DNA from: an uncultured Gammaproteobacteria bacterium
Lineage (GTDB): Bacteria; Pseudomonadota; Gammaproteobacteria; Magnimaribacterales; Magnimaribacteraceae
NCBI GenBank assembly: GCA_913042105.1
Contig: CAJWIK010000003.1
Location: 1-34,316, forward strand
Direction of reading: 5' to 3'
DNA length: 34,316 bases
The position numbers were made by a program, and so were the translations under genes. The notes under the pieces are model-generated. The model ran no database searches and had not been told where the DNA came from. It saw only the letters and a list, made by a program, of their open reading frames with translations. Positions 24,780-34,040 of this stretch are shown here, piece after piece (within the stretch, counting starts at the first letter, position 1; each line of letters opens with the position of its first letter).

Positions 24780-26459
24780 CTAAAGATGAGAAGCTGTGAT
24801 TTTAATATCTGACGCTTCCCAAGCTCTATTCCATTGTGTGTAAATTTCCTTTGATTCTGTTTTTCTACCTTGCAGTTCAAGAGATTTGTATAAACCGTAA
24901 AGAGACCATCCATTATTCTGATTCCATTGAAGATCTCTTCTATAAGTTTTTTCGGCTTCTTGAAATTCACCTAATTTCAGTAATGCTGCACCTAAATAAT
25001 GACGCATGGGTTGTGCCCAATCTGGAGGTTCTGTGTAATTATTCTGATCTTCAAGATTGACACCCTTTTGAAAAGAATGAACCGCTTTGAGGTGCTCTCC
25101 TTTGGCTGAAAAAAATTCTCCTTGAAGACCGTAAGCAGCAACTTTTAATACTGATGAAGCTGGAGTTGCTCCCACTCTGTATTGGTCGGCATTAGGGGAA
25201 TTGGCCAAATTATTGAGTTTATCGAGTTCTATTTTAGCTAAATCAAAATTTCCTTTAGCTATATGAGCACTTCCAATGACATAGGACCAAATACCATCTA
25301 GATATGGGGTTCCTTGATGTTCAGGTTCTAAAGAGAGAATTTCATCCCACTTTCCAAATATCTTCAATACTAACCAAGGTGCAGATACTCTTTTCTGACC
25401 CCCCATCACCATTACAGCCTCCCCTTTAATTCTATTAGCCATATTCCAAGCTGCCTTGTTTGCAATTTCAAAATTGCCTTGCACAGTGGCTGCATACCTA
25501 ATGAAATCAAGTGCATGACCAGCATGTATTTTATGAGATAAAGGATAAGTTCCTATATTAGGGAGAGGCATATCACCCCATAATTTGGATAATTCAAGAT
25601 CCACTTTTTGAGATCTTATATTATTATCAATAGCTTTTTGGTATTGACCTAACCGAACATAAATATGTGCTGGCATGTGGACAACATGTCCAACTATAGG
25701 CACGGTTGCTTCCAACGCATTGGCTGAAACTAAAGCTCTTTCAGGCTCCATAGAAGCCTCTATTAAGTGAATATGAAGGTGGTAAACTCCTGGATGCGAT
25801 TGACCACTTTTTATTATGTGCTCTAAAGCCTCAGCTACCTCTATTGTTTCTCCTTTGGGAGTCCCATCACTATCCCAATAATCCCATCGCCTTATAGACA
25901 TATAACTTCCAGCATAAAGGGCTGCTATATCCGGATCATCAGGAAATTCATTATTTAATATTCTCATTTCAGCTAAATAAGCTTGGTCTCTTTTCTTTGG
26001 ATCAGGTATGGATTCTTTGTCATAAAAAACATACAAAGCATTAATAATTCTTTTTTCTAAAGGATCTGCATTTTGTATCTTCTCTAAAGCTTTATTGATT
26101 GCATTGAGTCCTTCACCTTTAGGATCATCTGGCATTCTTGCATATCTAGAATTAGGATTTGGACCCATGGCATGAGCCATTCCCCAATAGGGCATAGGAT
26201 GATCAGGATCTAACCTAGAAGACTCTTGGTAAGAAGCGATCGATTCTGGAAAGTAGAAACCCCAGGCAAAACGAAGTCCTTGGTCAAAGAAGTTTTGAGA
26301 TAATGGATTATTGGTTGATATTTCTCTACTGTAAGTCCCACTACCGTCAATTAAAATGGCCTTTGGTTCTTCTTTTGATCCTTTTAAATCACCGTCAGAG
26401 CAACCAAATAAAATAAAAACAATAAATAGAGCTCTTAAACCGTTAGAAAGAAAAAACAT
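24780..26459 (-). CDS. TPR-repeat lipoprotein
   Basis: 559-aa tetratricopeptide-repeat protein predicted to be exported and lipidated (LRALFIVFILFGC, Cys20). TPR-type helices recur, for example AWGFYFPESIASYQESSRLDPDHPMPYWGMAHA near residues 69-103, HMPAHIYVRLGQYQKAIDNN, and a C-terminal block LGAALLKLGEFQEAEKTYRRDL with WSLYGLYKSLELQG. HLHIHLIEAS and VGHVVHMPAHIY are histidine-rich stretches known from this kind of protein. Function unknown; TPR proteins scaffold partner proteins. It sits among enzymes of a probable catabolic run, 7 nt from the amidohydrolase. Confidence 0.88.
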   Translation of the reverse strand: MFFLSNGLRALFIVFILFGCSDGDLKGSKEEPKAILIDGSGTYSREISTNNPLSQNFFDQGLRFAWGFYFPESIASYQESSRLDPDHPMPYWGMAHAMGPNPNSRYARMPDDPKGEGLNAINKALEKIQNADPLEKRIINALYVFYDKESIPDPKKRDQAYLAEMRILNNEFPDDPDIAALYAGSYMSIRRWDYWDSDGTPKGETIEVAEALEHIIKSGQSHPGVYHLHIHLIEASMEPERALVSANALEATVPIVGHVVHMPAHIYVRLGQYQKAIDNNIRSQKVDLELSKLWGDMPLPNIGTYPLSHKIHAGHALDFIRYAATVQGNFEIANKAAWNMANRIKGEAVMVMGGQKRVSAPWLVLKIFGKWDEILSLEPEHQGTPYLDGIWSYVIGSAHIAKGNFDLAKIELDKLNNLANSPNADQYRVGATPASSVLKVAAYGLQGEFFSAKGEHLKAVHSFQKGVNLEDQNNYTEPPDWAQPMRHYLGAALLKLGEFQEAEKTYRRDLQWNQNNGWSLYGLYKSLELQGRKTESKEIYTQWNRAWEASDIKITASHL

Positions 26460-26466
26460 TTTTTCT

Positions 26467-27678
26467 TTAAACTCTAGAATCAGGAAATAACCTTAAGAAG
26501 TTTTCCGAATAAAATAAATTCTTAACAGTCTCATCCCTATCAGTTAAAAATCTTTCAAATTTTCCAATTGGATCAGTTGTACCTTCTACATGTGGATAAT
26601 CACTAGAAAAAAGGTACAGCTCTGGATCAGATAAATCCATAAGCATTCCTACATCCTCATGATGAAAAGGAGTGAAAGCCATCTGCTCAATTAATTGCTC
26701 AGAAGGTTTTCTCTTAATATCGCTTAAATTCTTGTCAACTCTACTCCAAGTCCTAACTACATAATCTAATCTTTTGAGCATCTCGGGTACCCAGCCTGCC
26801 CCCAATTCAACACTAGCTCCTTTGAGTTTAGGATGCCTTTCAAACACCCCGTCCAGGACCATCATAGAAACGAACACTTCTGGACCTTGATGCATTACGA
26901 CCATATCTTTGGCACGCACATTCTCACCTCCCCCCATCCAGTCTTTACTTGGCGGTTTACCATTATCAGACCAACTTTTATCAAGCTGTAAGGGCGATCC
27001 TCCTACATGCATCAGAAATGGAATACCTTCCTCAGAAAGTTTTTCCCAAAAAGGATCAAGAGCAAGATGACCAGGCGACCTATCACCACAAGCATAATGA
27101 GGAATCCATATAGCCTCTAAGCCTGCTTTGATTGCAAAATCCAACTCTATCATTGCAAGTTCTGGTTCATGAAGAGGGATTACTCCAACGCCCATCAATC
27201 TATTATCTGTTGAACAGAAATCAGACATAGCTCTGTTGTGTGCTCTGGTAGCCCCGTACCTTAACTCAGGGGTAATTTGTATACCCTGCTTATCAACGTA
27301 TTTTGCTTTACCTCTCAAGTCCCTGAAAGGAGTAACAACACTATGAGTGGCAAAAACTAATTGCTTCTTAAAACCGAGCATATCCATAGCAATACTGCGA
27401 TCATCTCTATTGAAAGCACCTAACGCTTGAATTTCTTTAGATTCAACAATCAATCTATCGCCGAGAGCAATTTGAGCATCTTTATGTTCTTTACTGTGTT
27501 GGCCTCCATTTTGGACAATTGCATCAACCTCTTCGTCAGTGACCAAACTCGCCTTGTAATTAACAGGCGGTATTAAGTTTTTAAATTCTTTATCAGCATA
27601 ATCAATGATAAAGTTTGGTAATTCCATAACGTGGCTGTCAGCGTCATAGAAACTTCTATTATTCGGTGCGTAAGTCAT
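26467..27678 (-). CDS. amidohydrolase 2 family protein (metal-dependent TIM barrel)
   Basis: 403-aa hydrolase or decarboxylase of the Amidohydro_2 family. The N-terminal FYDADSHVMELPNFI has the D-x-H metal motif in the modified form common in this family. IPFLMHVGG holds a further metal His, and LYLFSSDYPHVEGTTDPIGKF carries the active-site Asp. Some relatives cleave beta-dicarbonyl or decarboxylate acids such as ACMS or gamma-resorcylate; no specific match is evident. GGGGGGAAAT ahead of the ATG is an unusually strong ribosome-binding site. Second gene of the run starting at 28282. Confidence 0.88.
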   Translation of the reverse strand: MTYAPNNRSFYDADSHVMELPNFIIDYADKEFKNLIPPVNYKASLVTDEEVDAIVQNGGQHSKEHKDAQIALGDRLIVESKEIQALGAFNRDDRSIAMDMLGFKKQLVFATHSVVTPFRDLRGKAKYVDKQGIQITPELRYGATRAHNRAMSDFCSTDNRLMGVGVIPLHEPELAMIELDFAIKAGLEAIWIPHYACGDRSPGHLALDPFWEKLSEEGIPFLMHVGGSPLQLDKSWSDNGKPPSKDWMGGGENVRAKDMVVMHQGPEVFVSMMVLDGVFERHPKLKGASVELGAGWVPEMLKRLDYVVRTWSRVDKNLSDIKRKPSEQLIEQMAFTPFHHEDVGMLMDLSDPELYLFSSDYPHVEGTTDPIGKFERFLTDRDETVKNLFYSENFLRLFPDSRV

Positions 27679-27718
27679 ATTTCCCCCCTTGCTATATTAG
27701 CATTCAAAGAAGAAGAAA

Positions 27719-28282
27719 CTAAAGTTTTGGAGTTATTTTATCGAGAAGATCTTTAAGTTCTGGTTTGTTTTGAATAATTTCTTCGGCTGAAAGTCCTTCA
27801 AGTTCATGAGGGAATACTAACCACTTATCAGTTTCATGAAGATAGAAGTCAGGCTTTCGATCAGTCCGATTCTGTGAAGGCTTGAAATAAGGAGTAGCTA
27901 TGCGAATTTCAGGAGTATTTTTTTTACAAGCTGTCTTTAAATCCAAAATAATTTGATCGATTGATTTTCCTGTGTCGAATACATCATCAACGATTAATAA
28001 AGAATCTTCAGATTCTAGTTTCTTGATTAAATAGCTTAAACCATAAACTTGAACACTGTCGTTTCTTTCCCCCATTCCTGAATAGTATGAAGTTCTTATG
28101 GCTATATGATCAGAGTCAACTCCTAAGACATCAAATAACTCTTGAACAGCTATACCAATGGGTGCACCGCCTCGCCAAACTCCAACAATATAATTTGGGC
28201 GATAGCCGCTTTCGTAAACCTTCCAAGCTAGTTTGAAAGAATCTTCTAAAAGCTCAGTCGCTCCAATGTAATGCTTTTCCAT
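27719..28282 (-). CDS. phosphoribosyltransferase, COG2236-like (hypoxanthine/xanthine type)
   Basis: 187-aa type I PRTase. YIVGVWRGGAPIG and the PRPP loop LLIVDDVFDTGKS are clear. The sequence resembles archaeal and bacterial purine PRTases of COG2236 rather than Hpt of E. coli. It would make IMP or XMP/GMP from a free base and PRPP. The start ATG 28282 has no strong Shine-Dalgarno. It is the first gene of the run ending at 21802, with catabolic genes following. An AzgA-type purine permease lies 2.6 kb away on the other strand. Confidence 0.88.
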   Translation of the reverse strand: MEKHYIGATELLEDSFKLAWKVYESGYRPNYIVGVWRGGAPIGIAVQELFDVLGVDSDHIAIRTSYYSGMGERNDSVQVYGLSYLIKKLESEDSLLIVDDVFDTGKSIDQIILDLKTACKKNTPEIRIATPYFKPSQNRTDRKPDFYLHETDKWLVFPHELEGLSAEEIIQNKPELKDLLDKITPKL

Positions 28283-28342
28283 AATTTAATACCGTTATAG
28301 AAAGAAATAATACATTAACTAATTTGGTTTAGTGTTAATCCT

Positions 28343-28382
28343 AAAGCCCTCCTCGAGTTTTGAGGTCAGAAGAAGGCTTTTT
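28343..28382. terminator. probable intrinsic terminator downstream of the TonB receptor
   Basis: AAAGCC (28343-28348) and GGCTTT (28375-28380) pair, with an inner CCTC/GAGG stem, in the short gap after the receptor stop at 28388. The T run is better on the + strand (TTTTT) than on the - strand (TTTA), so efficiency for the receptor transcript is uncertain. Confidence 0.5.
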
Positions 28383-28387
28383 GTAGA

Positions 28388-30727
28388 TTAAAACTTATAA
28401 CTTACTCTTCCCATTATTTGTCTAGGAGGTATGTATTCTATGCCTGTACCCGCAACTCCGAATACATCTGTCATGCTTGAGTTCATGCCATCCTTATCAC
28501 CCGCATTGAGAAGCATTAAATCTATACCCCATTGGTCGCCAGTGAAATCTAAACCAGTTGTGAAATTCATTATTGAATAAGAATCCACCTGATCCACTAT
28601 AGGATTGTTGAAAACCCTTTGTTGAAAATTACCACGATAAATGAGTTCGGCTGTAGTTGTGAGAAGCCCATATGGAGTATCAATATTATACTCAACACCA
28701 AGGTTAGCAGTTAATTTAGGACTTTTTGCTAATTCATTTCCTCGTAAATTTTCTTTTAAAGAGTAACGTATTGGCTCTTCTCCAAAGAAATAGAGCTCTG
28801 CTTGTAAGTTATCTAGAGCCTCGTATGAAGAAGTTATTTCAGTATCAAGATATGCCACCCTCAAATCAAATGATAATGACTCAGAAACTAGGCCGATTAG
28901 TTCAAGTTCTATACCCATCATTTCAGATTCAGGTATATTTGCTACACCACCTCTATATATATCTGGATCAGTGGACTGAAATTGCAAATTTTCGTAGTCA
29001 TAAGTAAAAGCAGATACATTCGCTCTCATGCGACCATCCATAAAGTCAGTCTTTAAACCAATTTCATAAGCATCTATCATTTCACTCTCAAAGAAAGGAA
29101 AAATTAGTTGTGGTGCTGGTGCAGCTCCAAAGCCTTCATTATCTTCTGGAAAACCGAAAGTAAGATTACTTCCTCCAGGTTTAAAACCCTTTGTATACGA
29201 AACATAGACCATAGTGTCTTCATCAACATCATGTTCGTAAGCGAGTCTTCCTGTTGTTTCATCTAGCTTATCTTGTATTAAATATTTTTGTAGACCGAAG
29301 AAGTTAGTAACATCACTAGCAAATTCGTCTTCTGTATACCTCAATCCAAAAACTATTCTATTGTCATCATCAATATTAACTGTTGCTTGCCCATATAGAG
29401 ATTGAGACTCTCTTGAAGGGTAAGCCTCTGATACAAATCCTAATTCAGCATCGAACGCTGCAAAACAAATCCCTTCAAACGGATTTGTCGCACAAATTGG
29501 GGCATGTGTATAAGGCGTAAATTGTCCATCCATCAAATCAGCTTGTTTATTATTATTTACATCTTTAACTTCATAGATTGTATTGGCAATCTCGTGGTCG
29601 AAATAAAATGCACCGAGAATCCAATCTGTATTTCCAAAAATAGGTTCATTAGAAATTAAATTAATTTCAAAAGTTGAAGTCTCAACTACAGAAGTTTCTG
29701 GTCTGTATTCAGATCTATTGTATGGAAATCCAGCCATAGGACCATTAGCATGAACATCACCGAAGTTATGCCTATCGTTATCTCGGCTTACATAAATATC
29801 ATCCTCTTGCATGCTTGCAAGAATCTTTAGATTTGCAAAACCTAAATCTGTATTGAGAATTCCAGCAAATATTTCTGAACTAAGCTCATAAGCTGATAGT
29901 GAATCTTGTCTTAGTTTTCTGGGATCTTGAGTTGAATCATCAAGACCTTTCATGGCCGCACCATTATTCTCTGCTTCAAAGTATTGAGCAAATAGTCTAA
30001 GAGTAGAAGTTTCATTTAGATCAAAAAGCCAATCAGACCTTAGAGTGGTGTGATTTGTATCATCCAAATCTTGACCATTCACTAAGTTTTCAGAAAATCC
30101 ATCCTGATCTGTGGTGACCCAAGAAAAACGAGTGGCGACGGTATCGGATAAAGGTATGTTTATTCCGCCTCTAGCCTTAGCTAAATCATAGTCACCTAGT
30201 GTTAAGTCTACTTTTCCATTTAGAGCGTCAAATGAAGGTAGAGTATTTATAACATTAACCGTTCCTCCAGTTGAGTTTTGCCCAAAAAGAGTACCTTGAG
30301 GGCCTCTTAACACTTCAATTCTATCTAGATCTATAAAATCAGTTCTTAAGGAGAACTTCGAAGCAATAAATATACCATCCATATGTAATGCAACAGAGGG
30401 AGCCGCAATAGCATTCTGATTAGTTTCGTCTCCTACACCACGTATAGAAATAATAGTTTTATAGCCTTCATTTTTTGCCACCGTAACCCCGGGAGCTATG
30501 GCACTAAGACCAACAAAATCTACTATATTTTTTCTTTCTATCTCGTCACTACTTAAAGCAGTTACCGCTTTTGAAACGTCTTGTAAACTTTCTACCCTTT
30601 TCTCTGCTGTAACAATAACTTCATCGATCACCAACTCATTTGAGAAAGTGTTTAGACTGATTGAGATTATTGATAGCGCAAGAGAAATTGAGAGGAAAGA
30701 CCTGAAAAGGGAAATTGATAATTTCAT
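28388..30727 (-). CDS. TonB-dependent receptor
   Basis: Outer-membrane active-transport receptor. I start at ATG 30727 (779 aa), with AAGGA 7 nt upstream; the track's 30751 start is a TTG inside the leader. A signal peptide (MKLSISLFRSFLSISLALS) leads to a TonB-box-like DEVIVTAEKR at about residue 35. The plug follows with ISIRGVGD, DGIFIASK, DRIEVLRGPQGTLFGQNSTGG. A barrel of about 22 strands ends in VSYKF. The carrier resembles receptors for complex organic substrates more than classic siderophore receptors, but the ligand is not predictable. An outer loop holds a Cys pair (HAPICATNPFEGIC). Probably monocistronic. Confidence 0.93.
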   Translation of the reverse strand: MKLSISLFRSFLSISLALSIISISLNTFSNELVIDEVIVTAEKRVESLQDVSKAVTALSSDEIERKNIVDFVGLSAIAPGVTVAKNEGYKTIISIRGVGDETNQNAIAAPSVALHMDGIFIASKFSLRTDFIDLDRIEVLRGPQGTLFGQNSTGGTVNVINTLPSFDALNGKVDLTLGDYDLAKARGGINIPLSDTVATRFSWVTTDQDGFSENLVNGQDLDDTNHTTLRSDWLFDLNETSTLRLFAQYFEAENNGAAMKGLDDSTQDPRKLRQDSLSAYELSSEIFAGILNTDLGFANLKILASMQEDDIYVSRDNDRHNFGDVHANGPMAGFPYNRSEYRPETSVVETSTFEINLISNEPIFGNTDWILGAFYFDHEIANTIYEVKDVNNNKQADLMDGQFTPYTHAPICATNPFEGICFAAFDAELGFVSEAYPSRESQSLYGQATVNIDDDNRIVFGLRYTEDEFASDVTNFFGLQKYLIQDKLDETTGRLAYEHDVDEDTMVYVSYTKGFKPGGSNLTFGFPEDNEGFGAAPAPQLIFPFFESEMIDAYEIGLKTDFMDGRMRANVSAFTYDYENLQFQSTDPDIYRGGVANIPESEMMGIELELIGLVSESLSFDLRVAYLDTEITSSYEALDNLQAELYFFGEEPIRYSLKENLRGNELAKSPKLTANLGVEYNIDTPYGLLTTTAELIYRGNFQQRVFNNPIVDQVDSYSIMNFTTGLDFTGDQWGIDLMLLNAGDKDGMNSSMTDVFGVAGTGIEYIPPRQIMGRVSYKF

Positions 30728-30757
30728 TAAAAATCCTTGTCTTGCAATCAAAAAGAT

Positions 30758-30785
30758 ATTCTACTCATGAATAGTAGAGTTGCAA
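30758..30785 (-). promoter_or_regulatory. putative promoter of the TonB receptor with overlapping inverted repeats
   Basis: On the - strand TTGCAA, 16 nt, TAGAAT give a plausible sigma-70 promoter. CTTGCAA (30741-30747) and TTGCAAG (30780-30786) form an inverted repeat that overlaps the -35. An inner CTACT/AGTAG pair (30761-30765 with 30773-30777) also overlaps this region. The -35 is weak (4 of 6). Confidence 0.4.
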
Positions 30786-30929
30786 GAGTTAGCAGATACA
30801 AACTTCAATTATTTCAAAAATTGTCCCTAAGATTCACTTTTTTCTCCTCAATTTTACTTTTTGGTAAAAATTTAATAGTAACCGATCAATAAATCTTTAA
30901 AGTAACAACAAAGGAGATTTCAATTCATT

Positions 30930-32228
30930 ATGAAACTTGCATTAGAAAAATTTTTTGCTCTTAAGGCCCACAATACAAATATTCAAAAGGAAATATTAGC
31001 TGGGATAACTACATTCATTACTATGGCTTACATCATTTTTGTTAATCCTCAGATGATGGCTCAATCAGGTATGGATTATGGTGCAATATTTGTAGGCACT
31101 TGCTTGGCAGCGGCATTTGCTTGTTTGTTTATGGGTCTATATGCAAATTGGCCAGTTGGTCTTGCTCCCGGCATGGGATTGAATGCCTTTTTTACCTACA
31201 CAGTGGTTGGTGAAATGGGCTACTCATGGGAGATTGCTTTAGGTGCTGTTTTTATAGCAGGCATTCTATTCTTCATTATGAGTATAACTCCCTTAAGACG
31301 ATGGATGCTAGACAGCATCCCTTTAAATCTCAGAATTGCAATGGGTGCAGGAGTTGGATTATTTATAGGATTTATTGGACTTAAGAATGGCGGTATTATT
31401 GTTGCTAATGGTGCTACTTTTTTAAGCTTAGGAGATTTTACAAATCCAAGCACTTTATTAGCAGGTCTAGGCTTTTTACTTATTTCAATACTCTCCATAA
31501 GAAAAATACCCGGAGCAATCATCATTGGAATATTGACGGTAACCTTAATGAGTATTTTTTTAAATCTTATTGAGTTTGATGGTATTTTTGCACTTCCCCC
31601 TGATGTCACTCCAGTGCTGATGGAGTTAGATATTCTTGGAGCTCTAGATGTAACAATGATTAGCGTGATTGTGTCATTTCTTTTTGTAAATCTATTCGAT
31701 ACCGCCGGAACTCTATTTGGTGTTGCAACTAGAGCAAATCTAGTAGAAGAGTCTGGGGACATTAAAGATTTAGACAAAGCACTAAAAGTTGACAGCAGCT
31801 CTAGTGTCTTTGGATCTTTTCTGGGTTGTGCTCCTGTAACAAGTTATGTTGAAAGTTCAGCAGGAATTGAAGCAGGGGGAAGGACTGGGATGACAGCAGT
31901 TGTTGTCGGAATCTTGTTTCTCCTGGCTACTTTCCTTTCTCCTTTGGCAGCAGTTGTTCCTGCTTATGCAACTGCAGGAGCTTTGATTTACGTTGCAATC
32001 TTAATGTTAAGTGGAATGGAAAGTCTAAATTGGGATGATCAGTCAGAATTATTGCCTGCATTAATTATGGTAGTCATGATTCCGCTGACATTTTCCATAG
32101 CAAATGGTATTGCGCTAGGATTTTTAGCTTACGTATCGATAAAAGTATTTGTAGGCGAAATCAGTAAGATCTCTTCTGGAGCTTGGTTCTTGACTCTAAT
32201 ATTTGTAGCTAAATTTATCTTTCTATAA
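30930..32228 (+). CDS. AzgA-type purine permease (NCS2 family)
   Basis: 432-aa inner-membrane nucleobase transporter. EILAGITTFITMAYIIFVNP is the AzgA/PbuG N-terminal signature; GLAPGMGLNAFFTYTVV follows. VSFLFVNLFDTAGTLFGVATRA and SSVFGSFLGCAPVTSYVESSAGIEAGGRTGMTAVV mark the substrate-binding helices 8-10. About 12-14 helices. Substrates of relatives are adenine, guanine, hypoxanthine or xanthine. AAAGGAGA at 30910-30917 is 12 nt from the ATG, longer than ideal. I see no purine riboswitch or PurR-like box in the 178-bp leader. It fits with the apt and COG2236 genes as purine salvage. Confidence 0.93.
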   Translation: MKLALEKFFALKAHNTNIQKEILAGITTFITMAYIIFVNPQMMAQSGMDYGAIFVGTCLAAAFACLFMGLYANWPVGLAPGMGLNAFFTYTVVGEMGYSWEIALGAVFIAGILFFIMSITPLRRWMLDSIPLNLRIAMGAGVGLFIGFIGLKNGGIIVANGATFLSLGDFTNPSTLLAGLGFLLISILSIRKIPGAIIIGILTVTLMSIFLNLIEFDGIFALPPDVTPVLMELDILGALDVTMISVIVSFLFVNLFDTAGTLFGVATRANLVEESGDIKDLDKALKVDSSSSVFGSFLGCAPVTSYVESSAGIEAGGRTGMTAVVVGILFLLATFLSPLAAVVPAYATAGALIYVAILMLSGMESLNWDDQSELLPALIMVVMIPLTFSIANGIALGFLAYVSIKVFVGEISKISSGAWFLTLIFVAKFIFL

Positions 32229-32230
32229 GA

Positions 32231-33076
32231 CTACAGTTTTATATCGCTAGCATCATGTCTTTCTAAGATTTCCTTATCATCCGGCCCATTAGGCTTTCTG
32301 TTTACCAAAGAACCTCTCTTAAATGCTGGACGCTCTATTATTTGTTTTGCCCATCGACCTAAATGCTTATAAGAATCAACCTCAAGAAATTCCGCTGAAT
32401 CGTAAGCATTATTTAGAACTAAAGTTCCGTACCAAGAGTGAACAGCAATATCCGAAATATTATATTCATCACCACATAAATATTCTCTAGCTTCGAGGTT
32501 CTTATCTAGAAGATCTAGTTGTCGCTTAACCTCCATAGCAAACCTATTTATAGGATATTCGAACTTTTCTGGAGCATAAGCATAAAAATGACCAAAGCCG
32601 CCACCTAAGTAAGGGGCACTACCCATTTGCCAAAATAACCAAGACATACACTCTGCTCTAGCCGAGGGATCTGTTGGAAGAAATTCTCCAAACTTTTCAG
32701 CCAAATAAACCAATATTGCTCCTGATTCAAATACACGAGTTGAAGGATCTGTGCTTGTATCAAGTAATGCAGGTATTTTAGAGTTAGGATTTATGTCTAC
32801 AAAACCACTACTAAATTGTGCGCCCTCTCCAATATTAATTAAAAATGCGTCATATTCAGCCCCTTCATGACCTAAAGCTAAAAGTTCTTCTAATAAAATA
32901 GTTACCTTAATCCCATTAGGGGTACCTAAAGAGTAAAGTTGAAGTGGGTGTTTGCCAACAGGTAATTCCTTTTCGTGAGTGGCCCCTGCAGTAGGTTTAT
33001 TTATATTCGCAAACCTTCCTCCGCTTTCAGTGTCCCAAGTCCAAACCTTAGGTGGTACGTATGTAGAATCACTCAT
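32231..33076 (-). CDS. yghU: YghU-type glutathione S-transferase homolog
   Basis: 281-aa member of the YghU/YfcG (Nu-class) GSTs, which bind two glutathiones and reduce disulfides. Very strong block identity with E. coli YghU: KVWTWDTESGGRFANIN, THEKELPVGKHPLQLYSLGT, PNGIKVTILLEELLALG, PNSKIPALLDTST, YLGGGFGHFYAYAPEKFEYP and the tail NRKPNG-ERHDASD. ATG start with AAGGAG 5 nt upstream. Convergent with the permease (2 nt between stops). Followed by no clear terminator. Confidence 0.95.
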   Translation of the reverse strand: MSDSTYVPPKVWTWDTESGGRFANINKPTAGATHEKELPVGKHPLQLYSLGTPNGIKVTILLEELLALGHEGAEYDAFLINIGEGAQFSSGFVDINPNSKIPALLDTSTDPSTRVFESGAILVYLAEKFGEFLPTDPSARAECMSWLFWQMGSAPYLGGGFGHFYAYAPEKFEYPINRFAMEVKRQLDLLDKNLEAREYLCGDEYNISDIAVHSWYGTLVLNNAYDSAEFLEVDSYKHLGRWAKQIIERPAFKRGSLVNRKPNGPDDKEILERHDASDIKL

Positions 33077-33222
33077 AAAAACTCCTTAATTTAAAACTAT
33101 AGTAACAATAATTCACTTTCACTTTATATAATATAAATTACACATTAAAAATAAAACACAACATTTATATCTTGTTGTTTAAATTCTTTTTAAGGTTATA
33201 TTTTTTTAAATGATTGGAAGGA

Positions 33223-34011
33223 TTAAAATTTGAATATATTTTTTAATGAGTCTAATAATATTAAGGCAGCCTTAGCCTTTTTCATTCCAGGGTCATCAGC
33301 TCCTATCTTCCAGTAACAACTGAGATACATAGAATCTTTAGGAAGCGACTTTTCATGCTTTATCAATTGTCTTGCAAAACGCATCAATTCAAATTCTCCT
33401 GCTATCCAAGCGTAAGGATTATTGCCTTTCCATTCAACTTCACTTAATGCATTAATAAGATCACTGCATCCATTTAATGGTTCTGGATTTATAATCCATT
33501 TAACCTCTACTCCTGAGGGTTTAATCAATTCTTGCTTATCTTCAAGTGAATTAATTTCTAAAAGAGCAAGTCCTTGAGATTCGGGAGATAATTTTTCAAG
33601 ATTAACTGCAATAGCCGGTAAGGCTGTCATGTCACCTGTAAATAGATACCAATCTGCATCTGGAGAAGCGAGTATTGCTGGACCAGGACCCGCTATCTCT
33701 ATGCTATCTCCCCTTTCTACGGAAGAAGCCCATTTACTGGCGGGACCACTATCTCCATGAAGAAGAAAATCTAAAACCAATTCAAGCCTTTCTGGATCAA
33801 AAGACCTGATGGTATAAGAACGAAGATCAAAGGGTTTTTTTGTATTTTTACCTATATCTTCAGATACTTTCGGGAAACGTAATTTTACATATCCACTTTC
33901 TTGATTTTCTGGAAAATCTGAAAGATCATCTCCGTGAAGAGTTATTCTCTTCATGTTAGAACCCAATATTTTTGTATCAGTAACTTTTAATTTTCTTATA
34001 TTTATAGCCAT
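33223..34011 (-). CDS. siderophore-interacting protein (ViuB/SIP-like flavin reductase)
   Basis: 262-aa cytoplasmic ferric-siderophore reductase family protein. RSYTIRSF (64-71) binds FAD, followed by the ELVLDFLLHGDSGPASKWA segment and the pyridine-nucleotide-side GDMTALPAI. Near the end WIAGEFELMRFAR and SCYWKIGADD are the family's C-terminal motifs. Reduction of Fe(III) from an imported siderophore is the known role; this may use NADPH or ferredoxin. No siderophore transporter gene adjoins it in the window. AAAGGA 11 nt before the ATG. Confidence 0.9.
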   Translation of the reverse strand: MAINIRKLKVTDTKILGSNMKRITLHGDDLSDFPENQESGYVKLRFPKVSEDIGKNTKKPFDLRSYTIRSFDPERLELVLDFLLHGDSGPASKWASSVERGDSIEIAGPGPAILASPDADWYLFTGDMTALPAIAVNLEKLSPESQGLALLEINSLEDKQELIKPSGVEVKWIINPEPLNGCSDLINALSEVEWKGNNPYAWIAGEFELMRFARQLIKHEKSLPKDSMYLSCYWKIGADDPGMKKAKAALILLDSLKNIFKF

Positions 34012-34040
34012 TGTTTTAGAGTCCTTTCTAAAAGAATACT

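Noticed and set aside
24761-24970. 69-aa ORF on the - strand between the GST and TPR genes
   Set aside because: It lies in another frame inside the 3' end of the TPR lipoprotein, has no family motif, and its start has no ribosome-binding site.
30787-30929. Purine riboswitch upstream of the purine permease
   Set aside because: I looked for the conserved TATA..GTATA / CTTCTACC core of the aptamer and could not find it.
31220-31777. 185-aa antisense ORF opposite the AzgA permease
   Set aside because: Low-complexity, Ile/Pro/Lys-rich shadow of a membrane protein; the + strand permease is unmistakable.
33077-33222. 146-bp AT-rich gap between yghU and the siderophore-interacting gene
   Set aside because: No ORF, strong hairpin, or clear promoter beyond the yghU ribosome-binding site; I report nothing in it.
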